64,000 nucleotides of DNA from Lachnospiraceae bacterium (GTDB lineage: Bacteria > Bacillota > Clostridia > Oscillospirales > Ruminococcaceae): positions 33,173 to 97,172 of the forward strand of contig JAMPFE010000010.1 in assembly GCA_023664705.1 (NCBI GenBank), in the 5' to 3' direction. This document shows, piece by piece, positions 41,459 through 49,948 of the stretch (positions within the stretch are counted from its first letter, which is position 1; each line of letters begins with the position of its first letter). The notes under the pieces are model-generated. The model did no database searches and was not told the DNA's origin. It worked only from the letters and a program-made list of their open reading frames with translations. The position numbers were made by a program, and so were the translations under genes.

Positions 41459-42292
41459 CTATTTACCGTTTCTTCTCTTCACGATGAACTTATCGGACGC
41501 CTTCTTCTTGGAGCGCGTCTTGTAGCCGAGCGCGGGCTTGCCCCACGGGGTAACGGGCCCGGGACGCCCTACGGGGGACTTTCCCTCGCCGCCGCCGTGC
41601 GGGTGGTCGTTCGGGTTCATAACGGAGCCGCGCACGGTAGGTCTGATACCGAGGTGGCGCGTCTTGCCTGCCTTGCCTCTGTTCACGTTCTCGTGGTCGA
41701 GGTTGGAGACCGTCCCGATAGACGCATAGCAGTTCACGGAAACGTTTCTCAGCTCTCCGCTCGGCAGACGGAGCAGCGCGTAGCCGTTCTCCTTAGCCAT
41801 CAGCTGAGCCATATTTCCCGCCGAGCGAACAAGCTGTCCGCCCTTTCCGGGGTAAAGCTCTATATTGTGGATAACGGTACCAACGGGTATATCCGCCAAC
41901 GGCAGCGCGTTTCCGGGCTTGATATCCGCGTCGGAGCCCGCGCGAACGGTATCGCCGACCTTTAGCCCGTCGGGAGCGATGATATATCTCTTCTCCCCGT
42001 CCTCGTACTTAACCAGCGCGATAAACGCGCTTCTGTTCGGATCGTACTCAAGAGTGCTCACGGTAGCGTTCATGCCCCTCTTGTTTCTCTTGAAGTCGAT
42101 AACGCGGTACTTTCTTCTGTTTCCGCCGCCGATATGCCTAACGGTAATGCGCCCGTAGCTGTTTCGGCCCGCGGTCTTTTTGATAGGCTCCAGAAGACTT
42201 TTTTCGGGAGCTACCTTCGATAACCCGCTGTAATCCGTAACGGTCATGCCGCGGCGGCTGTTATTGACGGGCTTGTATGCCTTAATAGCCAT
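41459..42292 (-). CDS. rplB: 50S ribosomal protein L2
   Basis: 277 residues. The peptidyl-transferase region MNPNDHPHGGGEGKSPVGR and the N-terminal MAIKAYKPVNNSRRGMTVTD are diagnostic. Full length. Confidence 0.99.
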   Translation of the reverse strand: MAIKAYKPVNNSRRGMTVTDYSGLSKVAPEKSLLEPIKKTAGRNSYGRITVRHIGGGNRRKYRVIDFKRNKRGMNATVSTLEYDPNRSAFIALVKYEDGEKRYIIAPDGLKVGDTVRAGSDADIKPGNALPLADIPVGTVIHNIELYPGKGGQLVRSAGNMAQLMAKENGYALLRLPSGELRNVSVNCYASIGTVSNLDHENVNRGKAGKTRHLGIRPTVRGSVMNPNDHPHGGGEGKSPVGRPGPVTPWGKPALGYKTRSKKKASDKFIVKRRNGK

Positions 42293-42309
42293 ATAAACTC
42301 ACTCCTTAC

Positions 42310-42609
42310 TTAAATCATTCCGTCAAAGAACTCAATGGTCTTAGAGCCCTCTTTAAGGGTAACGATAGCCTTCTTCCAGTCGGAGGTATAGCCCTCGTTT
42401 CTGCCCATTCTCTTCTTTCTTCCGCGAACGCTGATAGTGTTCACCTTCGCGACCTTAACGCCCTTGAAAAGCTGCTCGACAGCCTTCGCGATCTCGATCT
42501 TGTTAGCGTCCTTCGCCACCTTAAAGGTGTACTTTCCCTGCGCGAGGCAATCCATGGAATGTTCCGTGATAATGGGCTTTATAATAATGTCCTGAGCGAC
42601 CTTTTCCAT
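42310..42609 (-). CDS. rplW: 50S ribosomal protein L23
   Basis: 99 residues. IIIKPIITEHSMDCLAQGKY starts the protein; GRNEGYTSDWKKAIVTLKEG is the conserved C-terminal part near the exit tunnel. One base overlap with rplD. Confidence 0.97.
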   Translation of the reverse strand: MEKVAQDIIIKPIITEHSMDCLAQGKYTFKVAKDANKIEIAKAVEQLFKGVKVAKVNTISVRGRKKRMGRNEGYTSDWKKAIVTLKEGSKTIEFFDGMI

Positions 42610-43232
42610 TACGCGTACACCTCCTCAAGCTTCTCAACAGCGCCCTTTACGATAACGAACTTGTCGCAGTTGAGAATATCGTAAACGTTCAGCGTGTTGA
42701 CCTGCGTGGTCTTTACCTTGTCGATATTGTTCGCGGACTTGATGACCTTCTTATCCGCGCAGTCCAGCACGATAAGGGTCTTGTCCTCCGCCCCAATAGC
42801 CTTGAGCATATTGACCATATTCTTGGTCTTGAACTCGTCTGTCGTGATAGCGTCAACGACTATCATCTCGTTCTCGAGGACCTTGCTCGAAAGCGCCGAC
42901 TTGATAGCCAGCTGTCTGAGCTTCTTGTTAAGCGAAAATCTGTAAGAACGGGGCTTGGGACCCAGCGCGATGCCGCCGTGTCTCCACTGCGGAGCGCGTG
43001 TCGAGCCCTGTCTCGCGTGACCCGTGCCCTTCTGCCGCCAAGGCTTCTTGCCGCCGCCCCTCACCTCTGTACGGGTAAGCGTGGACTGCGTGCCCTGACG
43101 CTGATTTGCAAGATAATTCACAACTGCGGAATGCATTGCGGTCTTGTTCGGCTCAATGCCGAAAACCGCGTCGTTAAGCTCAAGCTCGGAAACGACTTTA
43201 CCCGCCATATCAACTACATTTATCTTTGACAT
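42609..43232 (-). CDS. rplD: 50S ribosomal protein L4
   Basis: 207 residues. The tunnel loop GGGKKPWRQKGTGHARQGS and FGIEPNKTAMHSAVVNYLAN are diagnostic. L4 can also autoregulate S10 operons in some bacteria. Confidence 0.98.
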   Translation of the reverse strand: MSKINVVDMAGKVVSELELNDAVFGIEPNKTAMHSAVVNYLANQRQGTQSTLTRTEVRGGGKKPWRQKGTGHARQGSTRAPQWRHGGIALGPKPRSYRFSLNKKLRQLAIKSALSSKVLENEMIVVDAITTDEFKTKNMVNMLKAIGAEDKTLIVLDCADKKVIKSANNIDKVKTTQVNTLNVYDILNCDKFVIVKGAVEKLEEVYA

Positions 43233-43251
43233 AGTATCGTCCTCCCCTCTC

Positions 43252-43884
43252 TTATGCCTTAACTGCGTCGCAGATAGTCACAACGCCGCCCTTAGGTCCG
43301 GGAACCGCGCCCTTTACCGCGATAAGGTTGTTCTCAACGTCCACCTTAACAACGATAAGGTTCTGCACGGTAACGTTCTCCGCGCCCAAGTGACCTGCCA
43401 TCTTCTTGCCCTTGAAAATTCTCGACGGGCTCGAGCAAGCTCCCATAGAGCCCGCCTCACGAGCAACGGGACCCGTACCGTGAGATTCTCTCAGTCTGTG
43501 CTGATTGTGGCGCTTGATAGCGCCCGCGTATCCCTTGCCCTTGGACACGCCCGCAACGTCAATAACGTCGCCCTCGGCGAACACGTCCGCCTTGATAACG
43601 TCGCCCGTATTGAAGCCGCTTATGTCGTCGAAACGGAACTCCTTAAGCGTCTTCTTGAAAGCAACGTCATTCTTCTTGAAATGACCCTGCTCGGGCTTGT
43701 TAATGTGCTTTGCCGATACGTCGCCAAAGCCCAGCTGAACAGCCTCATAGCCGTCGTTTTCGGTCGTTTTCTTCTGAACGACCACGCAGGGACCCGCTTC
43801 GATAACGGTCACGGGAACGACCTTGCCTGCCTCGTCAAAGACCTGCGTCATGCCGATCTTCTTGCCGATGATTGCCTTTTTCAT
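43252..43884 (-). CDS. rplC: 50S ribosomal protein L3
   Basis: 210 residues. MKKAIIGKKIGMTQVFDEAG and GPVAREAGSMGACSSPSRIF with KKMAGHLGAENVTVQNL are diagnostic. Confidence 0.98.
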   Translation of the reverse strand: MKKAIIGKKIGMTQVFDEAGKVVPVTVIEAGPCVVVQKKTTENDGYEAVQLGFGDVSAKHINKPEQGHFKKNDVAFKKTLKEFRFDDISGFNTGDVIKADVFAEGDVIDVAGVSKGKGYAGAIKRHNQHRLRESHGTGPVAREAGSMGACSSPSRIFKGKKMAGHLGAENVTVQNLIVVKVDVENNLIAVKGAVPGPKGGVVTICDAVKA

Positions 43885-43941
43885 TTCGGCTTTTCCTCCT
43901 TATGGTTATTGGTTGAGTTTCCTCAACATGACCTTTTAGAT

Positions 43942-44003
43942 GTAAGAGGTCGGATGCAAAATGTAAGACGCGCGGCGCGTGAGTACCCGTTCTTACCTCT
44001 TAC
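43942..44003. repeat. Inverted repeat between rplC and rpsJ
   Basis: GTAAGAGGT (43942-43950) pairs with ACCTCTTAC (43995-44003), and ACGCGC/GCGCGT lies between. A related AAGAGGTAAGA stretch occurs at 44547-44560 in the rpsJ leader. The 197-base gap has no gene. Confidence 0.6.
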
Positions 44004-44081
44004 CTCTCAAAATTCTTACTCTAATCGGTTAGCGGTTAACGCGCTCGCAAGACGCGCGCCAACATAACTCCAACGAATCTA

Positions 44082-44393
44082 TTAAATATCCATTGAAATC
44101 TCTACGCCTGCGGGCAGCTCCAGCGACTGGAGAGCCTCGATGGTCTTCTGGGACGGACGGATAACGTCGATAAGGCGCTTGTGAGTTCTGAGCTCGAACT
44201 GCTCGCGGGAATCCTTATACTTGTGAACCGCTCTCAGAATGGTCACGATCTGCTTGTCTGTCGGCAGCGGAATGGGACCCGCAACTCTCGCGCCGCTGCG
44301 CTTTGCAGCGTCAACGATTTTCGCGGCGGCCGCGTCGACCACGCTGTGCTCGTAACCCTTGACCTTGATTCTTACCTTCTCATTAGATGCCAT
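44082..44393 (-). CDS. rpsJ: 30S ribosomal protein S10
   Basis: 103 residues. MASNEKVRIKVKGYEHSVVD and THKRLIDVIRPSQKTIEALQ are diagnostic. First gene of the super-operon; its promoter is about 370 bases upstream, leaving a long leader. Confidence 0.98.
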   Translation of the reverse strand: MASNEKVRIKVKGYEHSVVDAAAAKIVDAAKRSGARVAGPIPLPTDKQIVTILRAVHKYKDSREQFELRTHKRLIDVIRPSQKTIEALQSLELPAGVEISMDI

Positions 44394-44417
44394 TGATTTT
44401 TCAACCTTTCTTCGTTG

Positions 44418-44510
44418 TTTTTCGGCGGACGAGTAACTGCCCGCCCTTCGGTTTCGCCCCTCTTTTGCGCAAACGAGGGAGCAAATTGCCGGCGAAGGCT
44501 TTCCGAAAAA
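44418..44510 (-). promoter_or_regulatory. Structured leader of the S10 operon
   Basis: On the minus strand TTTTTCGG-type arms (44510-44503 reading TTTTTCGG, closing with CCGAAAAA at 44425-44418) form an 8-bp stem enclosing a CCCTC/GAGGG hairpin (near 44461-44482) and GC-rich sequence. It lies 25 bases before rpsJ, inside a leader of about 360 bases. It may be a ribosomal-protein autoregulatory leader; the ligand cannot be told. Confidence 0.45.
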
Positions 44511-44764
44511 TCCACCGAGCCGTGTGTTTCTTAGAGGTGAGATTTTAGAAGCAAGAGGTAAGACCCCTTGCGCGTCTTATGCTCGCCCTCGGCTGTTAGT
44601 TATCCGAATGCTCGGACACTTTAACAATGCGCCGCAGAAACAGACCCGTAAAACTTTTCGCCCGAATTTAATTCGGACATGCTCCGTCGAAATTACCGCG
44701 GCGCTGCCGCGCAACCTCCGACTTCATCGCCTTTGCGGCTCGATTTTACAAGCCACCGCTAATT

Positions 44765-44793
44765 ATTTTACCACAAACCGCCGTCATTTTCAA
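44765..44793 (-). promoter_or_regulatory. S10 operon promoter
   Basis: Minus strand: TTGAAA (44793-44788), a 17-base spacer, TAAAAT (44770-44765). The rest of the 700-base rpsJ-rpsT gap holds the leader, repeats and the divergent rpsT promoter; no gene seen. Confidence 0.75.
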
Positions 44794-44917
44794 CCACTAA
44801 AGCAAAATATTATTCCTTTTCCGCAGAGAATTTTTAAGCGATTTCAGCCGATTTTTTGGCAATTTTGCACAACACGACCCTCCCACCCCCGAATACGAAA
44901 AAATTTTCAAAAACCCC

Positions 44918-44946
44918 TTGCAATTTTTCGGGGTATGTGTTATAAT
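44918..44946 (+). promoter_or_regulatory. rpsT promoter
   Basis: TTGCAA (44918-44923), a 17-base spacer and TATAAT (44941-44946), divergent from the S10 promoter. Confidence 0.8.
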
Positions 44947-45093
44947 TAAATGTACTATGAGAAAAAATAAATCGAAATTACAATAAAACGTGTTTTTGCG
45001 CGGAGCTTTTTGGTAAATATAAATAAATGTTGCCCGAAAATTTCCGTAAAAATACATTTTTTTCGATTAAAAAACTGCACGGAGGTGAAAAAA

Positions 45094-45333
45094 ATGCCGA
45101 ATATAAAGTCTGCCAAGAAGAGAGTTCTCATTTCCGCGGCAAGGACAGAGGCGAACAAAAGCGCCAAGTCCGCGCTCAGGACTTCGATAAAGAAGGCTCG
45201 CGCAGAGGGCGCCGACGCGGCGACGATAAAGGCCGCAAGCGTAAGCGTTGCAAAGGCAGCGGGCAAGGGTCTCATTCACAAGAACAAGGCCGCTCGTCTG
45301 AAATCGCAGCTTGCCAAGAAAGCAAACGCGTGA
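45094..45333 (+). CDS. rpsT: 30S ribosomal protein S20
   Basis: 79 residues, MPNIKSAKKRVLISAARTEA onward, ending AARLKSQLAKKANA. GGAGGTG lies before ATG at 45094. Small helical primary 16S rRNA binder. Single-gene unit with its own promoter and terminator. Confidence 0.97.
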   Translation: MPNIKSAKKRVLISAARTEANKSAKSALRTSIKKARAEGADAATIKAASVSVAKAAGKGLIHKNKAARLKSQLAKKANA

Positions 45334-45346
45334 CCGCAAGGTATCC

Positions 45347-45380
45347 GCCCGCAGACGTCAAGGTTTGCGGGCTGTTTTTT
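45347..45380 (+). terminator. rpsT terminator
   Basis: GCCCGCA (45347-45353) pairs with TGCGGGC (45366-45372), followed by TGTTTTTT. Confidence 0.88.
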
Positions 45381-45418
45381 ACCGCAGCACACCACAGCAC
45401 AAGAAAGGGGAAACGATT

Positions 45419-45904
45419 ATGACAGGTATAGAAAGAGAAATAACCGACATAAACGAAATAGAAAATATCCTGAGCTCGGCGCGGGTCTGCCGCATAGCTC
45501 TCATCGACGGGGAATATCCGTACATAATCCCGCTCTGCTTCGGCTATAACCTCACAGGCGGAAAGCTCGAAATATACTTCCGCTGCGAGGAAAAGGGAAA
45601 GAAAATGGATCTCATCAAGGCAAACGGAAACGCCGCCTTCGAGATCGACAAGCTCCACGACATCGTAAAGACCGACCCCGCCCTCGGCTTCACCGCCCAT
45701 TATCACAGTATAACGGGCACGGGCACCATCGAAAGCATCACGGGCGTCGAAAAAATAACGGGTCTCAACCTGCTCATGAAAAAGTATTTCGGCGGCACTC
45801 CCGAAAGCAAATATCCCGAAACAATGCTCAACAGCTTCGCTATCCTGAAGTTCACGGCGGGCAAATTCTGCTGCAAGGAGCACAACCCCGCCCCCGCGGA
45901 ATGA
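45419..45904 (+). CDS. Pyridoxamine 5'-phosphate oxidase family flavoprotein
   Basis: 161 residues from ATG 45419, with AAAGGGG upstream. The split-barrel PPOX pattern is seen in ILSSARVCRIALIDGEYPYI and YIIPLCFGYNLTGGKLEIYF, then GTGTIESITGVEK. NimA-like proteins of this type bind FMN and are common in Clostridia; the substrate here is unknown. The C-terminus has a CC pair and KEH. Confidence 0.85.
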   Translation: MTGIEREITDINEIENILSSARVCRIALIDGEYPYIIPLCFGYNLTGGKLEIYFRCEEKGKKMDLIKANGNAAFEIDKLHDIVKTDPALGFTAHYHSITGTGTIESITGVEKITGLNLLMKKYFGGTPESKYPETMLNSFAILKFTAGKFCCKEHNPAPAE

Positions 45905-45934
45905 TATACATATTATAATATAGGCAGGTGCCCC

Positions 45935-47995
45935 ATGAAAAAAAGCGAACTTATCGAATTGTTTGAGGACTGGCGCGAGGAGGGCGAAAACGAAAAGATC
46001 GTCCAGGCCGTCCTCGCGCTCTCCGACAGCGCCCTCGACGACGAAATGCTCAACTGGCTCTCCGAGGCGTATATAGATACGGGCGAGTATAAAAAGGCAA
46101 TCGCCGTTCTCGAAAGCCAGCGCGAGCGCCTCGACAGCGATTACAAGTGGCATTTCCGCATGGGGCTCGCGCTCTACCGCGCCTCCGAGGACGAGGAGTG
46201 CGAGGACGACGACAGCCTGCGCCGCAATATCCTCGAGCGCGCCAAGGTCGCCCTCGCGAGAGGCATGAATATGAACCCGCCCGAATCCGCCCTCGAGACC
46301 GCCGACGGCTTCATGGAGCGCATCGAGGACGAGCTCGACGAGCTAAGCGGCAGAAGCGCCGACGACGATGACGAGGACGATGACGAGGACGACGAGCTCG
46401 AGCTGTACGAAGAAGAGGAGCTCGACGCGATAGAAGAGCATATCAAGGAATACTTCGGCGATTTCCCGACCGTGTTCCACGAAATATCCTCCCCCGATAT
46501 CCACTGCGACGTCTGCATAGTCCCCCCGAGCGAAAAGCGCGATTATTACACCCTCGTCACCATGGGCATGGGCGCGCACGTCATGGATATCCCGCCCGAC
46601 CTCTCCCCCGAGGAACACGGCCGAGCCGAGCTCCTCATCTGCCTTCCCCCCGACTGGAAGGTCGGCGAAAACAGCGAGGAGTGGTTCTGGCCGATCTCCC
46701 TGCTGAAAAACCTCGCGCGCCTGCCGCTCGCCTGCGAAACATGGCTCGGCTGGGGGCATTCCGTCGACAACCAACACCCCTTCTCGGACAGCGCGAAGTT
46801 CGAGGGCTCCCTTCTGCTCACCCCCGAAAACGTCGACGACGGCGCGGAAGCGTGCGTTCTCCCGAACGGCGATACCGTAAACTTCTTCGAGATCATCCCC
46901 CTGTACCGCGAGGAAATGGAGTTCAAAATCGACCACGACACCCAATCCCTCCTCGAGGAAATGTACGGCGTCGGTCACGTCGTCGATATAACCCGCCCGA
47001 ATATGTTCGTCGGCTACCGCTCGCAAAAGCGCCCCGCCCCGATCGACAGCGCAGCCGACCACAGTGCAAAGATATACGAAAAAAGCCTCCCGCTTGACCC
47101 GAAAAACGGCTGCAATCACATCGCGATATTTTTCCGCTGGTGCATCGAGCACGACCTTATCTCGCCGCAGCTCCGCAGGAGCTTCCCCGAGCTGACGGAG
47201 CTCGCCGAAAAGCGCCGCCTGAATGGAATACGCGAGTTTATGCTCGACGTTTTCGGCGGAGAACTCCAGCACGCCCACCTGAACTACCTCGGCGCGAACT
47301 TCGCCCACGACTACTACGATTGGGACCGCGACTGCGCGCCGTATTTCTACCCCGCCGACGTCGACGACTGCGCCGAAAAATTTTTCGGCAAAGAAAAATA
47401 CAACAGCGCCGAGTTCCAAGACGAGGCGTATCTGTTCATGCCGTTCGACGAAAAATACTGCCAAGCCATGAGCCGATACATAGACCGCGCGTTTCGGGAT
47501 TTTTACGCCGACTTCTCGGATTATATGCGTCTCGAGTTCACACAAGTTCTCCGCGCCGTCTCCAAGGCGCTCGGCATCAGCGGCAGCGTCTGTTCGGACG
47601 AAATCGCCAAGGAGTACAAGCTCGCCGTGCGGGAAGCAAAGTTCGCCGACCGCACGCCAATAGTCCTCATCATGCACGACGACGGGAGCGTTTCCGCTCC
47701 CGAGAAGCTCGCGGAGGCGCTTGAGGATTCGCTCGACCCGTTCCTCGAGCCTATCGCGATAGTCGACATACCGTCGCGCGACGTCACGGCATGGGCGGCG
47801 GAAAAATTCGACCTCGCCCCTCCCGAGGCGTTCCCGTGCGGCGTCCCCGACTTCCGCGAGACCGCGCAAAAGCTCTTCGGCACGGTCCCCGCGCTGCTGA
47901 CCTTTGACGAAAACAGCTCCGCGCTGTTTCTGCCGACAGACGACAGCCGATACCTCCGCTTTACGGGCAAAGGCATACCTTTCGCCGACGAATAA
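45935..47995 (+). CDS. TPR plus suppressor-of-fused domain protein
   Basis: 686 residues. Residues 1-130 are TPR-like helices (AYIDTGEYKKAIAVLESQ). A very acidic linker follows at about 142-165 (DDDDEDDDEDDELELYEEEE). A suppressor-of-fused (SUFU) domain spans about 170-360, with DYYTLVTMGMGAHVMDIP, RAELLICLPPDWK and WPISLLKNLARLPLACETWL then GHSVDN. The C-terminal 300 residues contain CNHIAIFFRWCIEHDLISPQ and a further domain I cannot name. SUFU proteins in bacteria often act as immunity proteins beside polymorphic toxins, but no toxin gene is next to it. AGGTG precedes ATG. Confidence 0.8.
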   Translation: MKKSELIELFEDWREEGENEKIVQAVLALSDSALDDEMLNWLSEAYIDTGEYKKAIAVLESQRERLDSDYKWHFRMGLALYRASEDEECEDDDSLRRNILERAKVALARGMNMNPPESALETADGFMERIEDELDELSGRSADDDDEDDDEDDELELYEEEELDAIEEHIKEYFGDFPTVFHEISSPDIHCDVCIVPPSEKRDYYTLVTMGMGAHVMDIPPDLSPEEHGRAELLICLPPDWKVGENSEEWFWPISLLKNLARLPLACETWLGWGHSVDNQHPFSDSAKFEGSLLLTPENVDDGAEACVLPNGDTVNFFEIIPLYREEMEFKIDHDTQSLLEEMYGVGHVVDITRPNMFVGYRSQKRPAPIDSAADHSAKIYEKSLPLDPKNGCNHIAIFFRWCIEHDLISPQLRRSFPELTELAEKRRLNGIREFMLDVFGGELQHAHLNYLGANFAHDYYDWDRDCAPYFYPADVDDCAEKFFGKEKYNSAEFQDEAYLFMPFDEKYCQAMSRYIDRAFRDFYADFSDYMRLEFTQVLRAVSKALGISGSVCSDEIAKEYKLAVREAKFADRTPIVLIMHDDGSVSAPEKLAEALEDSLDPFLEPIAIVDIPSRDVTAWAAEKFDLAPPEAFPCGVPDFRETAQKLFGTVPALLTFDENSSALFLPTDDSRYLRFTGKGIPFADE

Positions 47996-48058
47996 ACCCG
48001 CGATCCGCGCGCTTTTTTCATAATAAGACAGCCCTCGCAGCAAAATTTGTAACTCATA

Positions 48059-48087
48059 TTGCAAATTGGAAAAATTTGGATTATAAT
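48059..48087 (+). promoter_or_regulatory. Promoter of the lipoprotein gene
   Basis: TTGCAA (48059-48064), a 17-base spacer and TATAAT (48082-48087). Confidence 0.8.
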
Positions 48088-48119
48088 TGCAGTTACAATA
48101 TTTGCGGAGGTCTGTCTTT

Positions 48120-48887
48120 ATGAAAAGAAATATTATCAAGCTCGTATTAACGGCAGCGTTAGTTGTCTGCATCATACCGCTCTGCTCCTGCGGCAGCGCC
48201 GAGGAAAGCCGCGCGCCCGAGCCCCGCCCCTCGGAGAGCGCCTTCCCGGATAAGCCCGCCGCCGCTCCGACAGCCGTTTTGCCGACCAAGCGCCGCGCCG
48301 AAAGCCCCAAGCACGCCGACGAAAACAAGCTCTCGTTCACGGCGGAGAACGTTTTCTCCGAGGGGGAGTATTATAACGTCATCATCGAGGGCGAAAGGCT
48401 CAGCGGCACGCTTTTCGGCAATTTCCGCCTTGTCCTCGAAAAGGACGGCGAAAGGCTCGACAGCCTCTCCGTCGAGGTCGCGGACGGCGACAAATTCCTG
48501 ATAATGGAGAGCGTTCTCAAAAATCTGACCTACGGCTGCACGGTAATTTCCAATAAACGGGAATTTTCAACGGACGCTTACCCCGACATCATACAGCTTG
48601 ATTTCTACAACGAAAGCGACCCCGAGATACCCCAATACGGGAGGTATTTCGCGGTGTTCGGCGGCAGGCTCTCGGAGCTCGCCGTATACGAAAACGGCGC
48701 CGAGACCGCCCCCCGCGGAACGTATCTGAAGCTGCGCGGCGAGGGCAGAATGGTGCAGCGCCTCTGCGTGTACACGCCCTCGGGAAAGTCGCTCATGGTA
48801 GAGGAGTTCGAGTATATCTTCGACGCGGAGAATAAGCGCCTGAACAAGCGCGAAACGGTCTTCCTCGGCTGGAACGTAAACAATTAA
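48120..48887 (+). CDS. Lipoprotein of unknown function
   Basis: 255 residues from ATG 48120, with GGAGG upstream. A type II signal peptide ends at lipobox LCSC (Cys about 24). A Pro- and Ala-rich linker (about 30-60) leads to a beta-rich domain containing YYNVIIEGERLSGTLFGNFR and RYFAVFGGRLSELAVYENG. No family recognised. The efflux adaptor gene follows 110 bases later. Confidence 0.75.
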   Translation: MKRNIIKLVLTAALVVCIIPLCSCGSAEESRAPEPRPSESAFPDKPAAAPTAVLPTKRRAESPKHADENKLSFTAENVFSEGEYYNVIIEGERLSGTLFGNFRLVLEKDGERLDSLSVEVADGDKFLIMESVLKNLTYGCTVISNKREFSTDAYPDIIQLDFYNESDPEIPQYGRYFAVFGGRLSELAVYENGAETAPRGTYLKLRGEGRMVQRLCVYTPSGKSLMVEEFEYIFDAENKRLNKRETVFLGWNVNN

Positions 48888-48996
48888 CGGCTTCGGCGGC
48901 TGCAAAAAAATTTCCCTCCCCCGCGGAATATTTTCCCTCAAACCCGCAACAATATATTTGTTACGAAAAACGAAGGGGTTGAAAAGGTTGATACAG

Positions 48997-49941
48997 ATGA
49001 AAAAAGCAGTCGCGGCGCTGGGGATCGCGGCAGCCTTGGCGGCAGCTGCATGGGCGGTCCCGCGCGCGGTCGAAAGCGCGGCGCCCGTCGCCGAAACGCT
49101 CAGAGCGAGCACGCGGGAATACAACGAATATGTAGTGGGCACGGGCGAGCTCACCTACCTCGGACAGCACGAGATAACCTCGTCGCTGCCGTTGGTCATC
49201 GAAAAGCTGCTCGTGCGCGAGGGCGACGTCATAGAGGTCGGCGACACCGTCGCGACCATCGACAGAAAATCCTCCGCGGCGCTCATCGAAAGCCTCGGGC
49301 AGGTCTCCGCGCTGGCGATATCCGCGTCCGACCTGTCGACCGCCGTGTCTCTGCTGCCCGAAAAAATCGTCTCCGACTGCTCGGGACGGGTCATATCGGC
49401 AGCGAACAGCGGTCAGGCGGTGCAAAGCGGCTACAGCGTCGCGACAGTCGCCGAGACCGAAGAGCTCGCGGTCTCGGCGGCGGTAAGCGAGCTCGACATC
49501 GCGAAGGTCGCGCTCGGGCAGCGCGTGCTTTTTTCTCTCGCGGCATACCCCGACGAGACGTTCTCGGGAACCGTCTCGGATATCTCGCAGGCTGCCCGAA
49601 GTCAGTACAACGGCGCAGTCCTTGAAACGGTAGTCGACGTCACGATAGCGCCCGACGTTCCCGACGAGCGCCTTAAATCGGGGCTGTCCGCGGAGGTCGA
49701 GATACAGCTTTCCGAGCCGCGCAGCATCTGCGTACTGCCCTATTCGGCGATCGCGCAGGACGACGCGGGCGAGTATGTTTACGTATACGAAAACGGCAGA
49801 GCGGTGCGGCGCGGCATTGCCACGGGCGCGGAGTTCGCGGATGGCGCGGAGATAAAAAGCGGCGTCTCGACGGGCGACGTCGTGTTCGGCGACCCGCAGG
49901 ACATCGCCGACAGGAGCTATATAAGGCTCGCCGAGAATTGA
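48997..49941 (+). CDS. Efflux adaptor (MacA/HlyD-like membrane fusion protein)
   Basis: About 314 residues from ATG 48997 (MKKAVAALGIAAALAAAAWA) with an N-terminal membrane anchor. The lipoyl-like half motif VREGDVIEVGDTVATIDR and the beta-barrel segment VLFSLAAYPDETFSGTVSDI are typical of periplasmic adaptor proteins; the coiled-coil hairpin is short, as in Gram-positive members. The start could be a TTG a few codons earlier. It is 7 bases ahead of a MacB-like permease. Confidence 0.85.
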   Translation: MKKAVAALGIAAALAAAAWAVPRAVESAAPVAETLRASTREYNEYVVGTGELTYLGQHEITSSLPLVIEKLLVREGDVIEVGDTVATIDRKSSAALIESLGQVSALAISASDLSTAVSLLPEKIVSDCSGRVISAANSGQAVQSGYSVATVAETEELAVSAAVSELDIAKVALGQRVLFSLAAYPDETFSGTVSDISQAARSQYNGAVLETVVDVTIAPDVPDERLKSGLSAEVEIQLSEPRSICVLPYSAIAQDDAGEYVYVYENGRAVRRGIATGAEFADGAEIKSGVSTGDVVFGDPQDIADRSYIRLAEN

Positions 49942-49948
49942 GGTCGGA

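Noticed and set aside
46174..46518. Minus-strand poly-Ser frame inside the SUFU gene
   Set aside because: It is the complement of the acidic Asp/Glu linker and has no independent support.
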